Below are positions 8,464 through 20,060 of a stretch of DNA of 64,000 nt, one piece after another. The DNA is from an uncultured Synechococcaceae cyanobacterium (lineage in GTDB: Bacteria > Cyanobacteriota > Cyanobacteriia > PCC-6307 > Cyanobiaceae), in NCBI GenBank assembly GCA_902634405.1, contig CACPJY010000002.1:111017-175016 (forward strand). Direction: 5' to 3'. The translations under genes and the position numbers were made by a program. Under the pieces are notes generated by a model, which was not told the DNA's origin, ran no database searches, and was given only the letters and a program-made list of their open reading frames with translations. Position 1 is the first letter of the stretch. Each line of letters opens with the position of its first letter.

Positions 8464-9364
8464 TTTTATGGAACCTCTCTTTATCCTTCGATATTAAAAG
8501 GATGTTATCTTTGATTGACCCTAAATTATGTCCTAGTTTAGAAGTTGCCTTTTTATTTGAGAGGGTCATGATTGATGGTTTTTGTGAATTGTTTTTATCT
8601 CCTTTTAGGCTACCTCTCCTAATATAATTTGAATTTAGTTGCAAGTGCTTACACAATTCTATACCGAATTCGTATTTTGACATGTGATCATCTGAGCAAA
8701 TATTGTACAGTCCATTGCAATTCAGATTGCATAATGAGTGCGCAAAGTTTGCTACATTTAGTCCATTCAATGGCGAGAATTGAACATCTTCATATAAATC
8801 AATAAATTCTTTATTGTGAGCACTCTCTATTATTCTATCGCTGAATGATGTCCTTCCAATTGGTCCATTTCCAAAGAAGTTTGTACGACAAATTAGAGCA
8901 GAATTATTTTTTGATAGTACATTTAGCTCTCCTTTAAACTTTGAATCTGCATATACATTTTTGAGAATTACTTTATCATTCTCTGTATATAAATTCTGAC
9001 TATCTCCATATAAATGGTCAGTAGAAATATGTATCATCTTGCTACCATAGTCTGAACAAGCATCTGCAATCTTTCCTGGTAATTTCTCATTTATATTGTA
9101 TGCCAGATCAGGCATCTTTTGGCACTTTGCCACGTTAGCTAGACCTATTGTATTTACTACAATATCTATCTTTCGTTTTTCAAGGAGCTTAGTGAATTCA
9201 TATTGATCGATTTCATCTAAACTTTCAACATCCCATCTTCCTGACTGTATTTTTTTCTTATGCTCAAGTAAGATGATTGTCTCATATTCATCTCTCGCAT
9301 TTGCCCAAAGATAACCTAAGAGACCAGAGCCACCTGTTATTAATACTTTTAGCTTTTTCCCCAT
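8456..9364 (-). CDS. RmlD-like short-chain dehydrogenase/reductase
   Basis: This 302-residue extended SDR resembles dTDP-4-dehydrorhamnose reductase. It has a Rossmann glycine motif (ITGGSGLLG, residues 10-18), the catalytic STDHLYGD segment near 115 and a YADSKFKGE (Y-x3-K) motif near 138. It overlaps pseB by one base (TAATG) and pseC by 8 bp, so it is in the middle of a tightly coupled operon. Canonical Pse pathways have no such reductase between PseB and PseC, so this locus may make a modified sugar. The substrate is not known. Confidence 0.85.
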   Translation of the reverse strand: MGKKLKVLITGGSGLLGYLWANARDEYETIILLEHKKKIQSGRWDVESLDEIDQYEFTKLLEKRKIDIVVNTIGLANVAKCQKMPDLAYNINEKLPGKIADACSDYGSKMIHISTDHLYGDSQNLYTENDKVILKNVYADSKFKGELNVLSKNNSALICRTNFFGNGPIGRTSFSDRIIESAHNKEFIDLYEDVQFSPLNGLNVANFAHSLCNLNCNGLYNICSDDHMSKYEFGIELCKHLQLNSNYIRRGSLKGDKNNSQKPSIMTLSNKKATSKLGHNLGSIKDNILLISKDKERFHKNG

Positions 9365-10356
9365 TATTTATTTTTACTATTGTACGAATCAAGCCATTTT
9401 ATCAATACCTCTTTTGTCATCCATGATTTATTTGTGTTGCTTGCGTAGCAAAAACCCTCTTCTACGGGTTTCCCTTGTTTGATTCGTTCTTGATCCTTAA
9501 AAAGGTTGTGAATTGCTGGGAGTATCTTGTAGTAACTTTTGTATTCATATGTGTATATAGCATCTTCGGAGCAAATCATTTGCTCATGTACTTTTTCTCC
9601 GGCTCTTATGCCTATAATTTGATGTTCTGCGTTAGGTGATATTGCTGTAGCAATATCACAGATGTTCATTGAAGGAATTTTTTTCACGTATATTTCTCCC
9701 CCTTGCATATCTTCAACTGCTTCCCAAACTAGGTCGACACCTTGTTCAAGAGTAATCATAAACCTGGTCATTCTTGGGTCAGTAATTGTAAGTTTACCAC
9801 TTGGAGCTTGGCTTAAAAAGAATGGGATTACTGATCCTCTGGACCCCATCACATTCCCATACCTTACTACTGAAAAAATAGTACTTTCTTTATTGATTAC
9901 TGAATTTGCTGCTACAAATAATTTATCAGATGCTAATTTTGTTGCACCATATAAATTTATTGGATTACATGCCTTGTCTGTAGAAAGAGCAACTACCTTT
10001 TTTACGTTTTGGTCTATGCAGGCCTCTATTAGGTTTGTAGCGCCGTAAATATTTGTCTTGATACACTCAATTGGATTATATTCTGCAGTAGGAACTATTT
10101 TTGTTGCTGCAGCATGAATCACGTAATCGACTCCAGTCAATGACCTCCTCAGCCTATCTCTATCTCTTACATCACCTATTATAAATTTAACCCTTTGATC
10201 TGAATTATATTTTTGAGCCATTTCCCATTGCTTCATCTCATCTCTCGAGTAAACAATCAGTGACTTAGGAGAATATCTTTCGAGAGTTTTTGGTATAAAT
10301 GTATTCCCAAATGAGCCAGTGCCCCCGGTGATTAAGATCGTGGAGTCCTTCTGCAC
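9364..10356 (-). CDS. pseB: UDP-N-acetylglucosamine 4,6-dehydratase (inverting), PseB type
   Basis: This 330-residue extended SDR has ITGGTGSFGNTF at the N-terminus, the STDKACNPINLYGATK segment (Y-x3-K) near residue 127, and RYGNVMGSRGSVIPFF. These match PseB/FlaA1-type enzymes that dehydrate UDP-GlcNAc and invert C5. The start is GTG, preceded by AAGGAG at good spacing; that signal lies in the last codons of the small membrane gene in front. It is the first enzyme of the sugar operon. Confidence 0.92.
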   Translation of the reverse strand: MQKDSTILITGGTGSFGNTFIPKTLERYSPKSLIVYSRDEMKQWEMAQKYNSDQRVKFIIGDVRDRDRLRRSLTGVDYVIHAAATKIVPTAEYNPIECIKTNIYGATNLIEACIDQNVKKVVALSTDKACNPINLYGATKLASDKLFVAANSVINKESTIFSVVRYGNVMGSRGSVIPFFLSQAPSGKLTITDPRMTRFMITLEQGVDLVWEAVEDMQGGEIYVKKIPSMNICDIATAISPNAEHQIIGIRAGEKVHEQMICSEDAIYTYEYKSYYKILPAIHNLFKDQERIKQGKPVEEGFCYASNTNKSWMTKEVLIKWLDSYNSKNK

Positions 10357-10361
10357 TAAAC

Positions 10362-10610
10362 CTATCTCCTTTGACTTTCACTTTTTGGTAGACATATAGT
10401 CCTTATACCACCATTTTGAGCAATGCTTGCTAATGACCAACTTATCCCAATTGCTGAGGTGGCCATAATTATTATGCATGTGGTTTTAAAAATTTGGAGT
10501 AGGTCTCTACCATGCCTGCTTGCTAATGTATCGATCTCTGTATCTAACAGGTAGTTTGCTAGGAGTATTAACTTCTGTTTGGCCTTGTTTTTTAACTTTG
10601 TTTTTTCCAT
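10362..10610 (-). CDS. Small membrane protein leading the amino-sugar operon
   Basis: I do not recognise this 82-residue protein. It has a Lys-rich N-terminus, a helical segment with LLANYLLDTEID, and one transmembrane segment at about residues 44-66 (CIIIMATSAIGISWSLASIA). AAGGAG precedes the ATG by ten bases. Its stop is five bases before the pseB GTG, and the pseB ribosome-binding site lies inside it, so translation is probably coupled. The operon promoter should be in the 150-bp divergent region to its right. A link with surface glycan assembly is inferred only from position. Confidence 0.6.
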   Translation of the reverse strand: MEKTKLKNKAKQKLILLANYLLDTEIDTLASRHGRDLLQIFKTTCIIIMATSAIGISWSLASIAQNGGIRTICLPKSESQRR

Positions 10611-10761
10611 GGATTATTTACTCCTTGAGTTGCTTAGTAATGTTAGATTTGTTATGGGTCATTCTTTCATGCTTAGTTAGGTGCCATTAATCTTACCATC
10701 TATCCTACAATAGGAAAACAATCAGTCTCACTCTGATTACGATAATCTTTTCCTTATAATT

Positions 10762-11805
10762 ATGCCTATATCTCCTTATCCATCTCAAAGCACAGATATT
10801 TCAGACAATTCATCTTCAATAAAAGTATCTCTAATTATTGGTTGTATATATCCTGATCTGGGTCGGTGTAAGTATCTCCTCACCAACTTAGGCTCAAATT
10901 TGAACCATATCGATGAAATAATATGTGTCATCTCTGGCCTTGATGATGATTCTCCTAAATTATTTGCACAAGATCTGGAAGCACTATCTTCTGTTCAATT
11001 AACTGTAAAGAACTTTTCCAAAACTCTATTTCCTGGCGCAGCTAGAAATCATGGTATTACTTATTCCAACGGAAAATATTTAGCTTTTCTCGACGTTAGT
11101 ACCATACCTCCTGATAATTGGCTTTTTGAGTCTTTAGTGTTGATCAAAAAATATCAAACTGATGCAATATTTGGCCGCACCATATACTCAGGAAAAACTG
11201 TTTTTGAAAGGTCATTTATTGCTTCTACTTATGGTTTTAATCCTCTCTATACTTTGCCTGGTTCTATAGTAACCTCTTCATTTTTAGCTAAGACTGGTTT
11301 TTTTATACCTTCAGTAAGGGCCGGAGAAGATGCTGAGTGGATGGATAGATCTCTTCATTTTAATAAGAAGATCAAGGTACCTGATGTACCTCCTCTTATA
11401 TATATTAATTTACGAGATAAAAACTTAATTCAACTTCTTAAGAAATGGTATAGAAACTATAGAGCCTCTTCTCTCGATATCCTTTTGTATGAACATCAGC
11501 GTTATCTCTACATAGGCTTTGTTGCTCTTGTTGTATTTGGTATTGCCTTTTTCTGGAATTGGCAAGTTGCAGGATGGAATCAGGATACTTATTTGTATAT
11601 ACCACATGCAACTAAAATTGCATTATCTAGTATAATTTCTATGTATATTATTTTTAGAAATATTGTATTACCTATCCGAAAGGGCCTACGTTTGAATCGA
11701 GAGCACCCTTTGACACTCTTATATGTACTCCTGATTAGTTTTTTGATAGATCTTATTAAATTTTCTGCCTATATAAACTCTACAGTAAGGCGTATTATTC
11801 GATAA
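10762..11805 (+). CDS. Family 2 glycosyltransferase with C-terminal membrane segments
   Basis: This 347-residue protein has a GT-A type N-terminal domain: VSLIIGCIYPDLGR near residue 22, PGAARNHGITYSNGKYLAFL near 90 with the D of LDVST as the DXD-like site, and AGEDAEWMDR near 188. The C-terminal third has about three hydrophobic segments (around residues 248-268, 273-300 and 315-333). It probably transfers a sugar to a lipid-linked glycan at the cytoplasmic membrane. It is divergent from the pse operon and starts the polysaccharide gene set on the plus strand. Confidence 0.85.
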   Translation: MPISPYPSQSTDISDNSSSIKVSLIIGCIYPDLGRCKYLLTNLGSNLNHIDEIICVISGLDDDSPKLFAQDLEALSSVQLTVKNFSKTLFPGAARNHGITYSNGKYLAFLDVSTIPPDNWLFESLVLIKKYQTDAIFGRTIYSGKTVFERSFIASTYGFNPLYTLPGSIVTSSFLAKTGFFIPSVRAGEDAEWMDRSLHFNKKIKVPDVPPLIYINLRDKNLIQLLKKWYRNYRASSLDILLYEHQRYLYIGFVALVVFGIAFFWNWQVAGWNQDTYLYIPHATKIALSSIISMYIIFRNIVLPIRKGLRLNREHPLTLLYVLLISFLIDLIKFSAYINSTVRRIIR

Positions 11806-11971
11806 TTTTACGATCTATTTCTATAAGCAAAGTTGTTTTAGCTATTCGGTTTGATTTTTCTCGAGTTTATCTTATGTGCTTTATCATTTTTCTTGTCGTT
11901 GTATTATAGATTCTCGAGTGGGCTCACATTTTGAACTTCCTCTTTATTTTCTAGAAATTTAAGTTTTAATT

Positions 11972-13189
11972 ATGGCCAATTTGGCCCACGAAGTGCTTCC
12001 AGAATCTATAGGGATCGTCCACGATTGGTTCTCCCCCAATTCAATTGGAGGAGCTGAGCAGGTCGTCCAGACAATTGTGAAAGATCTTGAGTCCAAAGGT
12101 CATTCCATTAATTTATCTGCGTTAGTTGATGGAGAAACTCACCTTAAGGAGAGTTGGCTTTCTGGACGAATTGTAAAGACTAGCTTCATTCAAAAACTTC
12201 CCTGGGGTGTCAAGCATGTTCAGAAGTATCTCCCACTTTTGCCTATTGCAATTGAGCAATTAGATGTATCTGATAGTTCCCTAGTTATTAGTAGTAGTCA
12301 CCTTGTTGCTAAGGGAGTAATCACCTCTCCTTACCAATTGCACGTTAGTTATGTACATACTCCAGTTAGGTATGCTTGGGATCAAATGCATGTATACCTT
12401 GAGAAGTCTTTACTAGCAAAGAGTATTTTAGGACCGCTAATAAGGGCAAATTTACATTATCTTCGTCAATGGGATCAGTTGACTGGAGCAAGAGTTGATA
12501 GGTTAATAGCTAATTCCCGATTCACCGCTAGACGTATTTCTTCTTACTGGGGACGTCAAGCAGATGTTATTCACCCTCCAGTGCAAGTAGATAGTTTTGT
12601 TTGGGATAAACCTAGAGATGATTTTTATTTGTGCGTTTGTAGATTAGTACCTTATAAACGTGTAGATCTTTTGATCAGAGCATTCAATCTTCTTAAATTA
12701 CCTCTTGTTGTCGTTGGTGATGGATCAGAAATTAATACGTTGAAGAAGCTTGCAGGCCCAACAATTCAATTGTTAGGCAGAACCAGTCAGCATGATGTTC
12801 AAGATCTTATGAGTAGGTGTAAAGCTTTTGTTTACGCAGGAATAGAAGATTTTGGTATTGCTCCGGTTGAAGCTATGGCATCAGGAGCACCTGTGATTGG
12901 CTTTAGGGGAGGAGGTTTACTTGATACTGTACGTTGCGCTGCTAGTGGTCATACATCCCCTACAGGTGTATTTTTTCATGAGCAATCAGTTAAATCTATT
13001 TTTGATTGTATTAATTGGTTTGAAGACCGAAAGCTTTGGCGCGATTTGTCAGTTGAGACTATCCGCAAATGGTCAGAGGTGTTTCGACCAGAGGCATTTT
13101 CTAGAAGATTTAACTCATATTTGACATCTGCTTGGAAAGATCATCAAAACTCTTGTAATGTTGGGCCATGTAACTTTTTTGACTTATAG
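11972..13189 (+). CDS. Family 4 glycosyltransferase
   Basis: This 405-residue protein shows a GT-B fold, group 1 (GT4). The N-terminal domain has IGIVHDWFSPNSIGGAEQV. The C-terminal donor-binding domain has CRLVPYKRVDLLIRAF, VVVGDGSE and the E-x7-E motif in GIEDFGIAPVEAMASG. It resembles mannosyl- or other hexosyltransferases of capsule and O-antigen synthesis. It is separated from the previous transferase by about 170 bp. The sugar donor is unknown. Confidence 0.9.
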   Translation: MANLAHEVLPESIGIVHDWFSPNSIGGAEQVVQTIVKDLESKGHSINLSALVDGETHLKESWLSGRIVKTSFIQKLPWGVKHVQKYLPLLPIAIEQLDVSDSSLVISSSHLVAKGVITSPYQLHVSYVHTPVRYAWDQMHVYLEKSLLAKSILGPLIRANLHYLRQWDQLTGARVDRLIANSRFTARRISSYWGRQADVIHPPVQVDSFVWDKPRDDFYLCVCRLVPYKRVDLLIRAFNLLKLPLVVVGDGSEINTLKKLAGPTIQLLGRTSQHDVQDLMSRCKAFVYAGIEDFGIAPVEAMASGAPVIGFRGGGLLDTVRCAASGHTSPTGVFFHEQSVKSIFDCINWFEDRKLWRDLSVETIRKWSEVFRPEAFSRRFNSYLTSAWKDHQNSCNVGPCNFFDL

Positions 13190-13287
13190 ATCCTAATGCT
13201 TTGTTTTCTTCACCAAAGTGATTGTTTTGCTTATCCTTTTTCTACCAACATTTTTCCCATTTAATCCATAGCTAAGGAGATTAAAAT

Positions 13288-13988
13288 ATGATTATTACTC
13301 CTCAGGATCTTGACGAACTTAATTTTTCTCGATCATCATCTTCTGCTAATTTGCTAATAAGACAGCAAAGTCGATTTGGTAGATCAATTAAACGGTGTGG
13401 AGATGTCTTTTTAGCCTTGTCAATGCTTACATTTGGTTTTCCTCTTTTTCTGCTAATTGCTCTACTTGTAAAATTTAGTTCCCCAGGCCCTGTTTTTTAT
13501 ATTCAGAAACGTGTTGGACGAGAGTATCGATATTTTGGGTGTATCAAATTTAGGACTATGAGGTTAGATGCAGAAAAGACTTTGACCAAAGTTCTGGCTA
13601 ATTCTCCTTCGATGAGGAAAGAGTTTGAAAGGGATTTCAAAATAAAAGATGACCCAAGGATAACATCAATTGGACGTTTTTTACGAAGATCTAGCCTCGA
13701 TGAATTACCTCAATTCCTAAATGTTTTAAAAGGAGAAATGAGTGTTGTTGGCCCAAGACCAATTGTTGAAAAAGAATTAGATAGATATGGTAAATTCATG
13801 GATGAAGTAGCTTCTGTAAGGCCAGGATTAACAGGACTATGGCAAGTCAGTGGACGAAATAATCTTAGTTATAGAAAAAGAGTTTTACTTGATTTAGCTT
13901 ATGCAAGAGGGCGTTCATTCCTATTAGACCTTGCTATAATTTTGCGTACCTTTGGAGTTCTTTTGTTCCCAATGGATAGAGGTGCTTA

Positions 13989-13992
<4 letters not shown>
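13288..13992 (+). CDS. Undecaprenyl-phosphate sugar-1-phosphate transferase (polyisoprenyl-phosphate hexose transferase)
   Basis: This 234-residue protein is a bacterial sugar transferase of the WcaJ/PglC class. A transmembrane or re-entrant helix lies at about residues 40-62, followed by SSPGPVFYIQKRVGR, CIKFRTMR, the SLDELPQFLNVLKGEMSVVG segment with the catalytic-type Asp-Glu pair, PRPIV and RPGLTGLWQVSGRN. It starts glycan repeat assembly by loading the first sugar phosphate on the lipid carrier. AAGGAG supports the ATG. Its end overlaps the end of cbiB by 4 bp on the opposite strand. Confidence 0.92.
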
Positions 13993-16054
<2,062 letters not shown>

Positions 16055-16193
16055 TCAATAACTTGAAATTTTTAGTAGTTCATGATCGGTTTTAATCCTT
16101 TGCATTAGATGCGAATAGGTTTATTCACTTCTGTTTGGGACGTAAACGCAGAAGTAGCTTCTCCAATGAAAGCTTGGTTGTATATGAGGTTTT

Positions 16194-16796
16194 CTAAGCC
16201 TCACTTGGGTGAGCAATTACTTTGTCGATAAGACCATAATCTTTGGCTTCATCGGCACTAAGGAAAAAGTCTCTGTCTGTGTCTTTCTCGATTTTTTCGA
16301 AAGTTTGTCCAGTTAATCCAGCCATGGACTGATTAAGCATTTCTTTTATCCTTAAAATTTCTTTTGCTTCAATTTCAATGTCACTAGCCTGTCTTTGACT
16401 GGTACCCCCAAGAGGCTGGTGAATCATTATTCGACTATGAGGAAGTGCTAGTCGTTTCCCTTTTGTCCCTGCAGTTAAAAGAAAAGCACCCATAGATGCT
16501 GCTAAGCCCACACAGATAGTCACTACATCACTTTTTACATATTGCATTGTGTCGAAAATCGCAAGGCCTGCAGTTACTGAACCGCCAGGTGAATTGATGT
16601 ATAAATAGATCGGTTTTGAGCTGTCCTCGGAATCAAGATAAAGCATTTGAGCAACTAGGCTATTTGCCACTCCATCATTAACTTCTTGACCCAGGAATAA
16701 AATCCTTTCTGCTCCCAATCTGGTGTAGATATCAACCCAGCGTTCAAGCTGGCTACCTGGAAGACGATATGGAACACTTGGAGTACCAATAGGCAT
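16194..16796 (-). CDS. clpP: ATP-dependent Clp protease proteolytic subunit (catalytic)
   Basis: This 200-residue serine peptidase has the catalytic triad: Ser101 in GLAASMGA, His126 in IMIHQPLGG and Asp in the KDTDRD segment near 172-176. It follows clpR by about 73 bp on the same strand. In cyanobacteria this arrangement corresponds to the clpR-clpP3 operon, whose products form a mixed ClpP/ClpR core working with ClpC. That role is assigned by context and family. Confidence 0.95.
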   Translation of the reverse strand: MPIGTPSVPYRLPGSQLERWVDIYTRLGAERILFLGQEVNDGVANSLVAQMLYLDSEDSSKPIYLYINSPGGSVTAGLAIFDTMQYVKSDVVTICVGLAASMGAFLLTAGTKGKRLALPHSRIMIHQPLGGTSQRQASDIEIEAKEILRIKEMLNQSMAGLTGQTFEKIEKDTDRDFFLSADEAKDYGLIDKVIAHPSEA

Positions 16797-16869
16797 GATT
16801 AAAAATGAAAAAATTGGATGTTTTTTGAGAGTTGGTTTTGATGTCTTTTAAGAAGACAAGTTTTTGGAG

Positions 16870-17541
16870 TTAGTTGGTTTTCGGAAGATTTTGTAAGTCC
16901 TTCCTGCTTTCAAGAACGCGATCTATTAGCCCATATTTGACCGCTTCTTCAGGAGTCAAGTAGCTCATTCTGTCGGAGTCTTTCGAAAGCTGATCAATGC
17001 TTCGCCCAGTATTTTTTGAAAGGATTTCAAGCATTGAATGCTTGTTATGAAGAACTTCTTTAGCTCTTATTTGAATGTCTGTAGCTTGTCCCCTTGCTCC
17101 GCTACGAGGTTGGTGTAGGACGATTGAAGAATGAGGCAGAGCAGCCCTTTGGCCCTTTGTCCCTGCAGAAAGGATCATTGCCGCAGTCCCCATTGCTTGA
17201 CCAATGCAAATGGTGTGAACAGGGGGTTTGATATAGCTAAGCGTGTCACAAATCGCGAAAGCTTCAGTTTCATAGCCAATAGCATCTCCTGTATACCAGC
17301 TTGTCCCAGTTGAATTGATGTAGAAATAAATAGGTTTTTCGGCGTTGTCAAATTCCAGAAAAAGGAGTTGCGCAATGATTAGCTCCGTAACATCCATTCC
17401 AAGTTGACGCTTTGTATCGTCATCTGAGAACAATGGCAGGCCTAAATAAACAATTCTTTCTTTTAGTAGGAGTGAAGGTAGATCTGGTGGAGGTGTTCGC
17501 ATTACTGCGGAGTCACCGTAGTAGGGGGCAGATACTGTCAT
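16870..17541 (-). CDS. clpR: ClpR, inactive Clp protease subunit
   Basis: This 223-residue ClpP homologue lacks the catalytic Ser: the usual ASM segment is replaced by GQAMGTA at residues 114-120. The region around GTSWYTGDAIGYETEA (residues 79-94) is an insertion typical of ClpR. His in IVLHQPRSG is kept. ClpR forms the structural partner of ClpP3 in the essential cyanobacterial core. It is upstream of clpP, so the two are probably co-transcribed. Confidence 0.93.
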   Translation of the reverse strand: MTVSAPYYGDSAVMRTPPPDLPSLLLKERIVYLGLPLFSDDDTKRQLGMDVTELIIAQLLFLEFDNAEKPIYFYINSTGTSWYTGDAIGYETEAFAICDTLSYIKPPVHTICIGQAMGTAAMILSAGTKGQRAALPHSSIVLHQPRSGARGQATDIQIRAKEVLHNKHSMLEILSKNTGRSIDQLSKDSDRMSYLTPEEAVKYGLIDRVLESRKDLQNLPKTN

Positions 17542-17570
17542 ATCAGTGAAGTCTTTATTGATAGCAAAGG

Positions 17571-18692
17571 TTAGCTAGATTTAGGCGTTTGTTGCTCATT
17601 GGCTTTTTTTGATTTGCTAATCGAATGATCTTTATCCAATCTGGCAAAGATCATCCGGCCGGTGGGGGTCTGTAAAGCCCCGGTTATTACAACCTCCATC
17701 TTTTTGCCTATAGCTTTATCGGCTTTTTCTATAACAACCATAGTGCCATCTTCCAAATATCCAACACCTTGATGATCTTCTTTCCCTTTTCGAATGATTT
17801 TGATAACAAGATTCTCGCCAGGTTGGACGTAAGGTTTTAAAGCGACTACTAGCTCGCTGAGGTTTAATACTTTTAGATCTTTCACTTGTGCAACCTTTGC
17901 AAGGTTGTAGTCAACAGTAATTAATGTGCCTCCAGTATCTTCAGTCAACTTTAATAATTTATCATCTGTTCCTTTGCCTTCATAACGCGTGTTGTTTAAA
18001 ACTATTCTTCTACCGTAACTTTCTTTTAGTTGTTTAAGTAATTCTAAACCTCTCCGCCCCTTTGATCTTTTTTCATTATTGCTTGAATCAGCCAATTGTT
18101 GTAATTCGTCTATAACGGTTTGAGGGACAATTATTTTCCCTTCAAGCATTCCACACTTTACTAGGCCATCGATTCTTCCATCGATAATTACACTTGTATC
18201 AAGAATCTTTGCACTTGCAGGAGTAAGTATTCCTTCAGCTATTAAAAGAGCTTCTGTACTATTTGGGTTAAACAACCTAAGTAATGTCCGTCCGTGAATT
18301 TCACCAAGGTTGTAGCCAAGAAATCCAAAGAAAATATTGCTTAATATGGCTCCTAATGGTTTTAAGAAAACTATTTCCCATGGTAAAGGAAGAAGAAGAA
18401 TTGGAGCTAATATTAAATTTGCTATTAACAATCCAAGGATTAGGCCTACAGATCTGCTTATTAAAAGATCTGTAGGCATAGTTCTAATCTTTTTTGTAAG
18501 AATATCCCGAAATTTGCGAAACAAAACACTTGATATTAGTCCAAGTAAGGCACCTAAGCCTCCAATTATGGGGCGAGGTTTAGATATATTTAGTACCTCT
18601 TCAAAAAAGGTTGTTGGCAACAGGTCTACTCCAAGCCAGCCAATAGCAGCCCCGGAAATTAAAAATAGAATCAGAGTGAGGGCTTCGACCAT
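17571..18692 (-). CDS. PIN/TRAM-domain membrane protein (YacL-like)
   Basis: This 373-residue protein has about four N-terminal hydrophobic segments (residues 1-135), a PIN nuclease-like domain from about residue 160 (ILDTSVIIDGRIDGL, with acidic residues in GTDDKLLKL and TVDYNLAKVA), and a C-terminal TRAM domain (about residues 285-350, GVGYLEDGTMVVIEKAD). PIN domains with these Asp residues are often ribonucleases. The cellular substrate is unknown. It lies upstream of clpR with a 29-bp gap. An inverted repeat sits in its membrane-domain coding region. Confidence 0.88.
   Translation of the reverse strand: MVEALTLILFLISGAAIGWLGVDLLPTTFFEEVLNISKPRPIIGGLGALLGLISSVLFRKFRDILTKKIRTMPTDLLISRSVGLILGLLIANLILAPILLLPLPWEIVFLKPLGAILSNIFFGFLGYNLGEIHGRTLLRLFNPNSTEALLIAEGILTPASAKILDTSVIIDGRIDGLVKCGMLEGKIIVPQTVIDELQQLADSSNNEKRSKGRRGLELLKQLKESYGRRIVLNNTRYEGKGTDDKLLKLTEDTGGTLITVDYNLAKVAQVKDLKVLNLSELVVALKPYVQPGENLVIKIIRKGKEDHQGVGYLEDGTMVVIEKADKAIGKKMEVVITGALQTPTGRMIFARLDKDHSISKSKKANEQQTPKSS
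18444..18477. repeat. Perfect 12-bp inverted repeat inside the PIN/TRAM gene
   Basis: The arms GCCTACAGATCT and AGATCTGTAGGC are exact reverse complements separated by a 10-base loop. It lies in codons for the membrane domain. In RNA it would form a stable hairpin. It has no T-run, so it is not a standard terminator. Confidence 0.75.
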
Positions 18693-18782
18693 AGAGTCAA
18701 TTAATCAAGTCCTATTGGATCTCTATGCAGCATGCTCGACTTTTATGAAAATGGCCAGATCTTATGTGCTTTTTTTTGATTG

Positions 18783-20060
18783 ATGCAAATCATTAATTCT
18801 CAAAGGCTTCCAAGGAGTGCTTATATTCACATTCCTTTTTGCCATCGTAGATGTTTTTATTGTGATTTTGCGATTGTTCCCTTAGGAGATAGAGCGGATG
18901 CCGTTAGAGGACCAGGTAGTAATTCCATTAATTCTTATTTAAACCTTTTACATAGGGAAATTGAACTTACGCCATTAGGGCCACCTCTTTCGACTGTATA
19001 TATTGGCGGTGGTACACCGTCATTGTTAACTCCTTTTCAGGTAAGGCAATTGCTGATCCATTTGGATCGTCGATATGGGTTAAGTGCAGGCGCTGAAATA
19101 ACACTTGAGATGGATCCTGCAAGTTTCGACCAGACAGATTTAGAAGCTTTTTTAGACGTAGGAATTAATAGAGTAAGTCTTGGGGGACAAAGTTTTGAGG
19201 ATTCTGTTCTTGAAAAGCTGGGCAGAAGACATAAAAGAAATGACCTCTTAAATGCCTGTAAGTGGTTAAGAGCTTCTTTTAAAGAAGGAAGGCTTCAAAG
19301 CTGGAGCTTGGACTTGATACAGAATCTTCCGGGCCAATTGCCTTTTTCATGGAAGAGTGAATTAATACAAGCAATAGAGTCAGAATCTCCTCATTTATCA
19401 ATATATGATCTGACTTTGGAACCTGGGACTGTATTTGCATGGAGACATAAGAGAGGAGAACTTAATTTGCCAGAAGAGGATTTATCAGCAGAGATGATGG
19501 ATATGACAAGTGGAGTTCTAATTCAAGCTGGATTTGCTCGATATGAGATATCTAATTATGCCTTTCCTGGTCATGCTTGCAGGCATAACAGAGTTTATTG
19601 GAAAGGGTCTGGGTGGTGGGGTTTTGGTATGGGAGCAACTAGTTCACCATGGGGACAACGATTTGCTAGGCCTAAAACCAGAGATAAATACAGTAATTGG
19701 ATAGAGGAGCAGGAAGTTAATGGTCCAAACCCATCTTTCTTTTCTGACATTGCAAGACCTGGTGGATTAGATGAAATGTTTCTTGTGGGATTGAGATGCA
19801 GAGAAGGATTAGATCTTTTCTCCATTGCAAGATCTTGGGGTTGGGATCAAGCAAAATGTGGAAAATATTTGCCTTTATTAGAAGTGCAATTACAAAGAAG
19901 TTTTGCAGAAGGCTTGCTTTGCAAAAAAGGAAAAACCATTCAATTAACTAATCCCAAAGGAATGGCTTTTAGCAATCAGGTTTTTGTGGAGTTTGTTTTG
20001 TGGTGGGAATCTTTACCTCCTGACGTTGTTGATCAACCCAGGTTTGCAATGCATCAATAA
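18783..20060 (+). CDS. hemW: HemW-like radical SAM protein (coproporphyrinogen III oxidase family)
   Basis: This is about 425 residues with the radical SAM cluster motif in [10 protein letters not shown] (C-x3-C-x2-C, near residue 20). Further family parts are [24 protein letters not shown] and [11 protein letters not shown]. The C-x3-C-x2-CxF form is shared by HemN and HemW; length and the lack of the extended HemN N-terminus favour HemW, a heme-insertion factor rather than a true oxidase. An upstream TTG at 18780 is possible, but the ATG at 18783 is preferred. The last 92 bp overlap the end of panB on the other strand. Confidence 0.87.
   Translation: MQIINSQRLPRSAYIHIPFCHRRCFYCDFAIVPLGDRADAVRGPGSNSINSYLNLLHREIELTPLGPPLSTVYIGGGTPSLLTPFQVRQLLIHLDRRYGLSAGAEITLEMDPASFDQTDLEAFLDVGINRVSLGGQSFEDSVLEKLGRRHKRNDLLNACKWLRASFKEGRLQSWSLDLIQNLPGQLPFSWKSELIQAIESESPHLSIYDLTLEPGTVFAWRHKRGELNLPEEDLSAEMMDMTSGVLIQAGFARYEISNYAFPGHACRHNRVYWKGSGWWGFGMGATSSPWGQRFARPKTRDKYSNWIEEQEVNGPNPSFFSDIARPGGLDEMFLVGLRCREGLDLFSIARSWGWDQAKCGKYLPLLEVQLQRSFAEGLLCKKGKTIQLTNPKGMAFSNQVFVEFVLWWESLPPDVVDQPRFAMHQ

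Noticed and set aside
9662..10048. 128-codon frame opposite pseB
   Set aside because: It is a shadow of a well-supported gene on the other strand and shows no family features.
10755..10760. TATAAT as promoter for the first glycosyltransferase
   Set aside because: It ends one base before the ATG, so it would place the transcript start inside the coding sequence.
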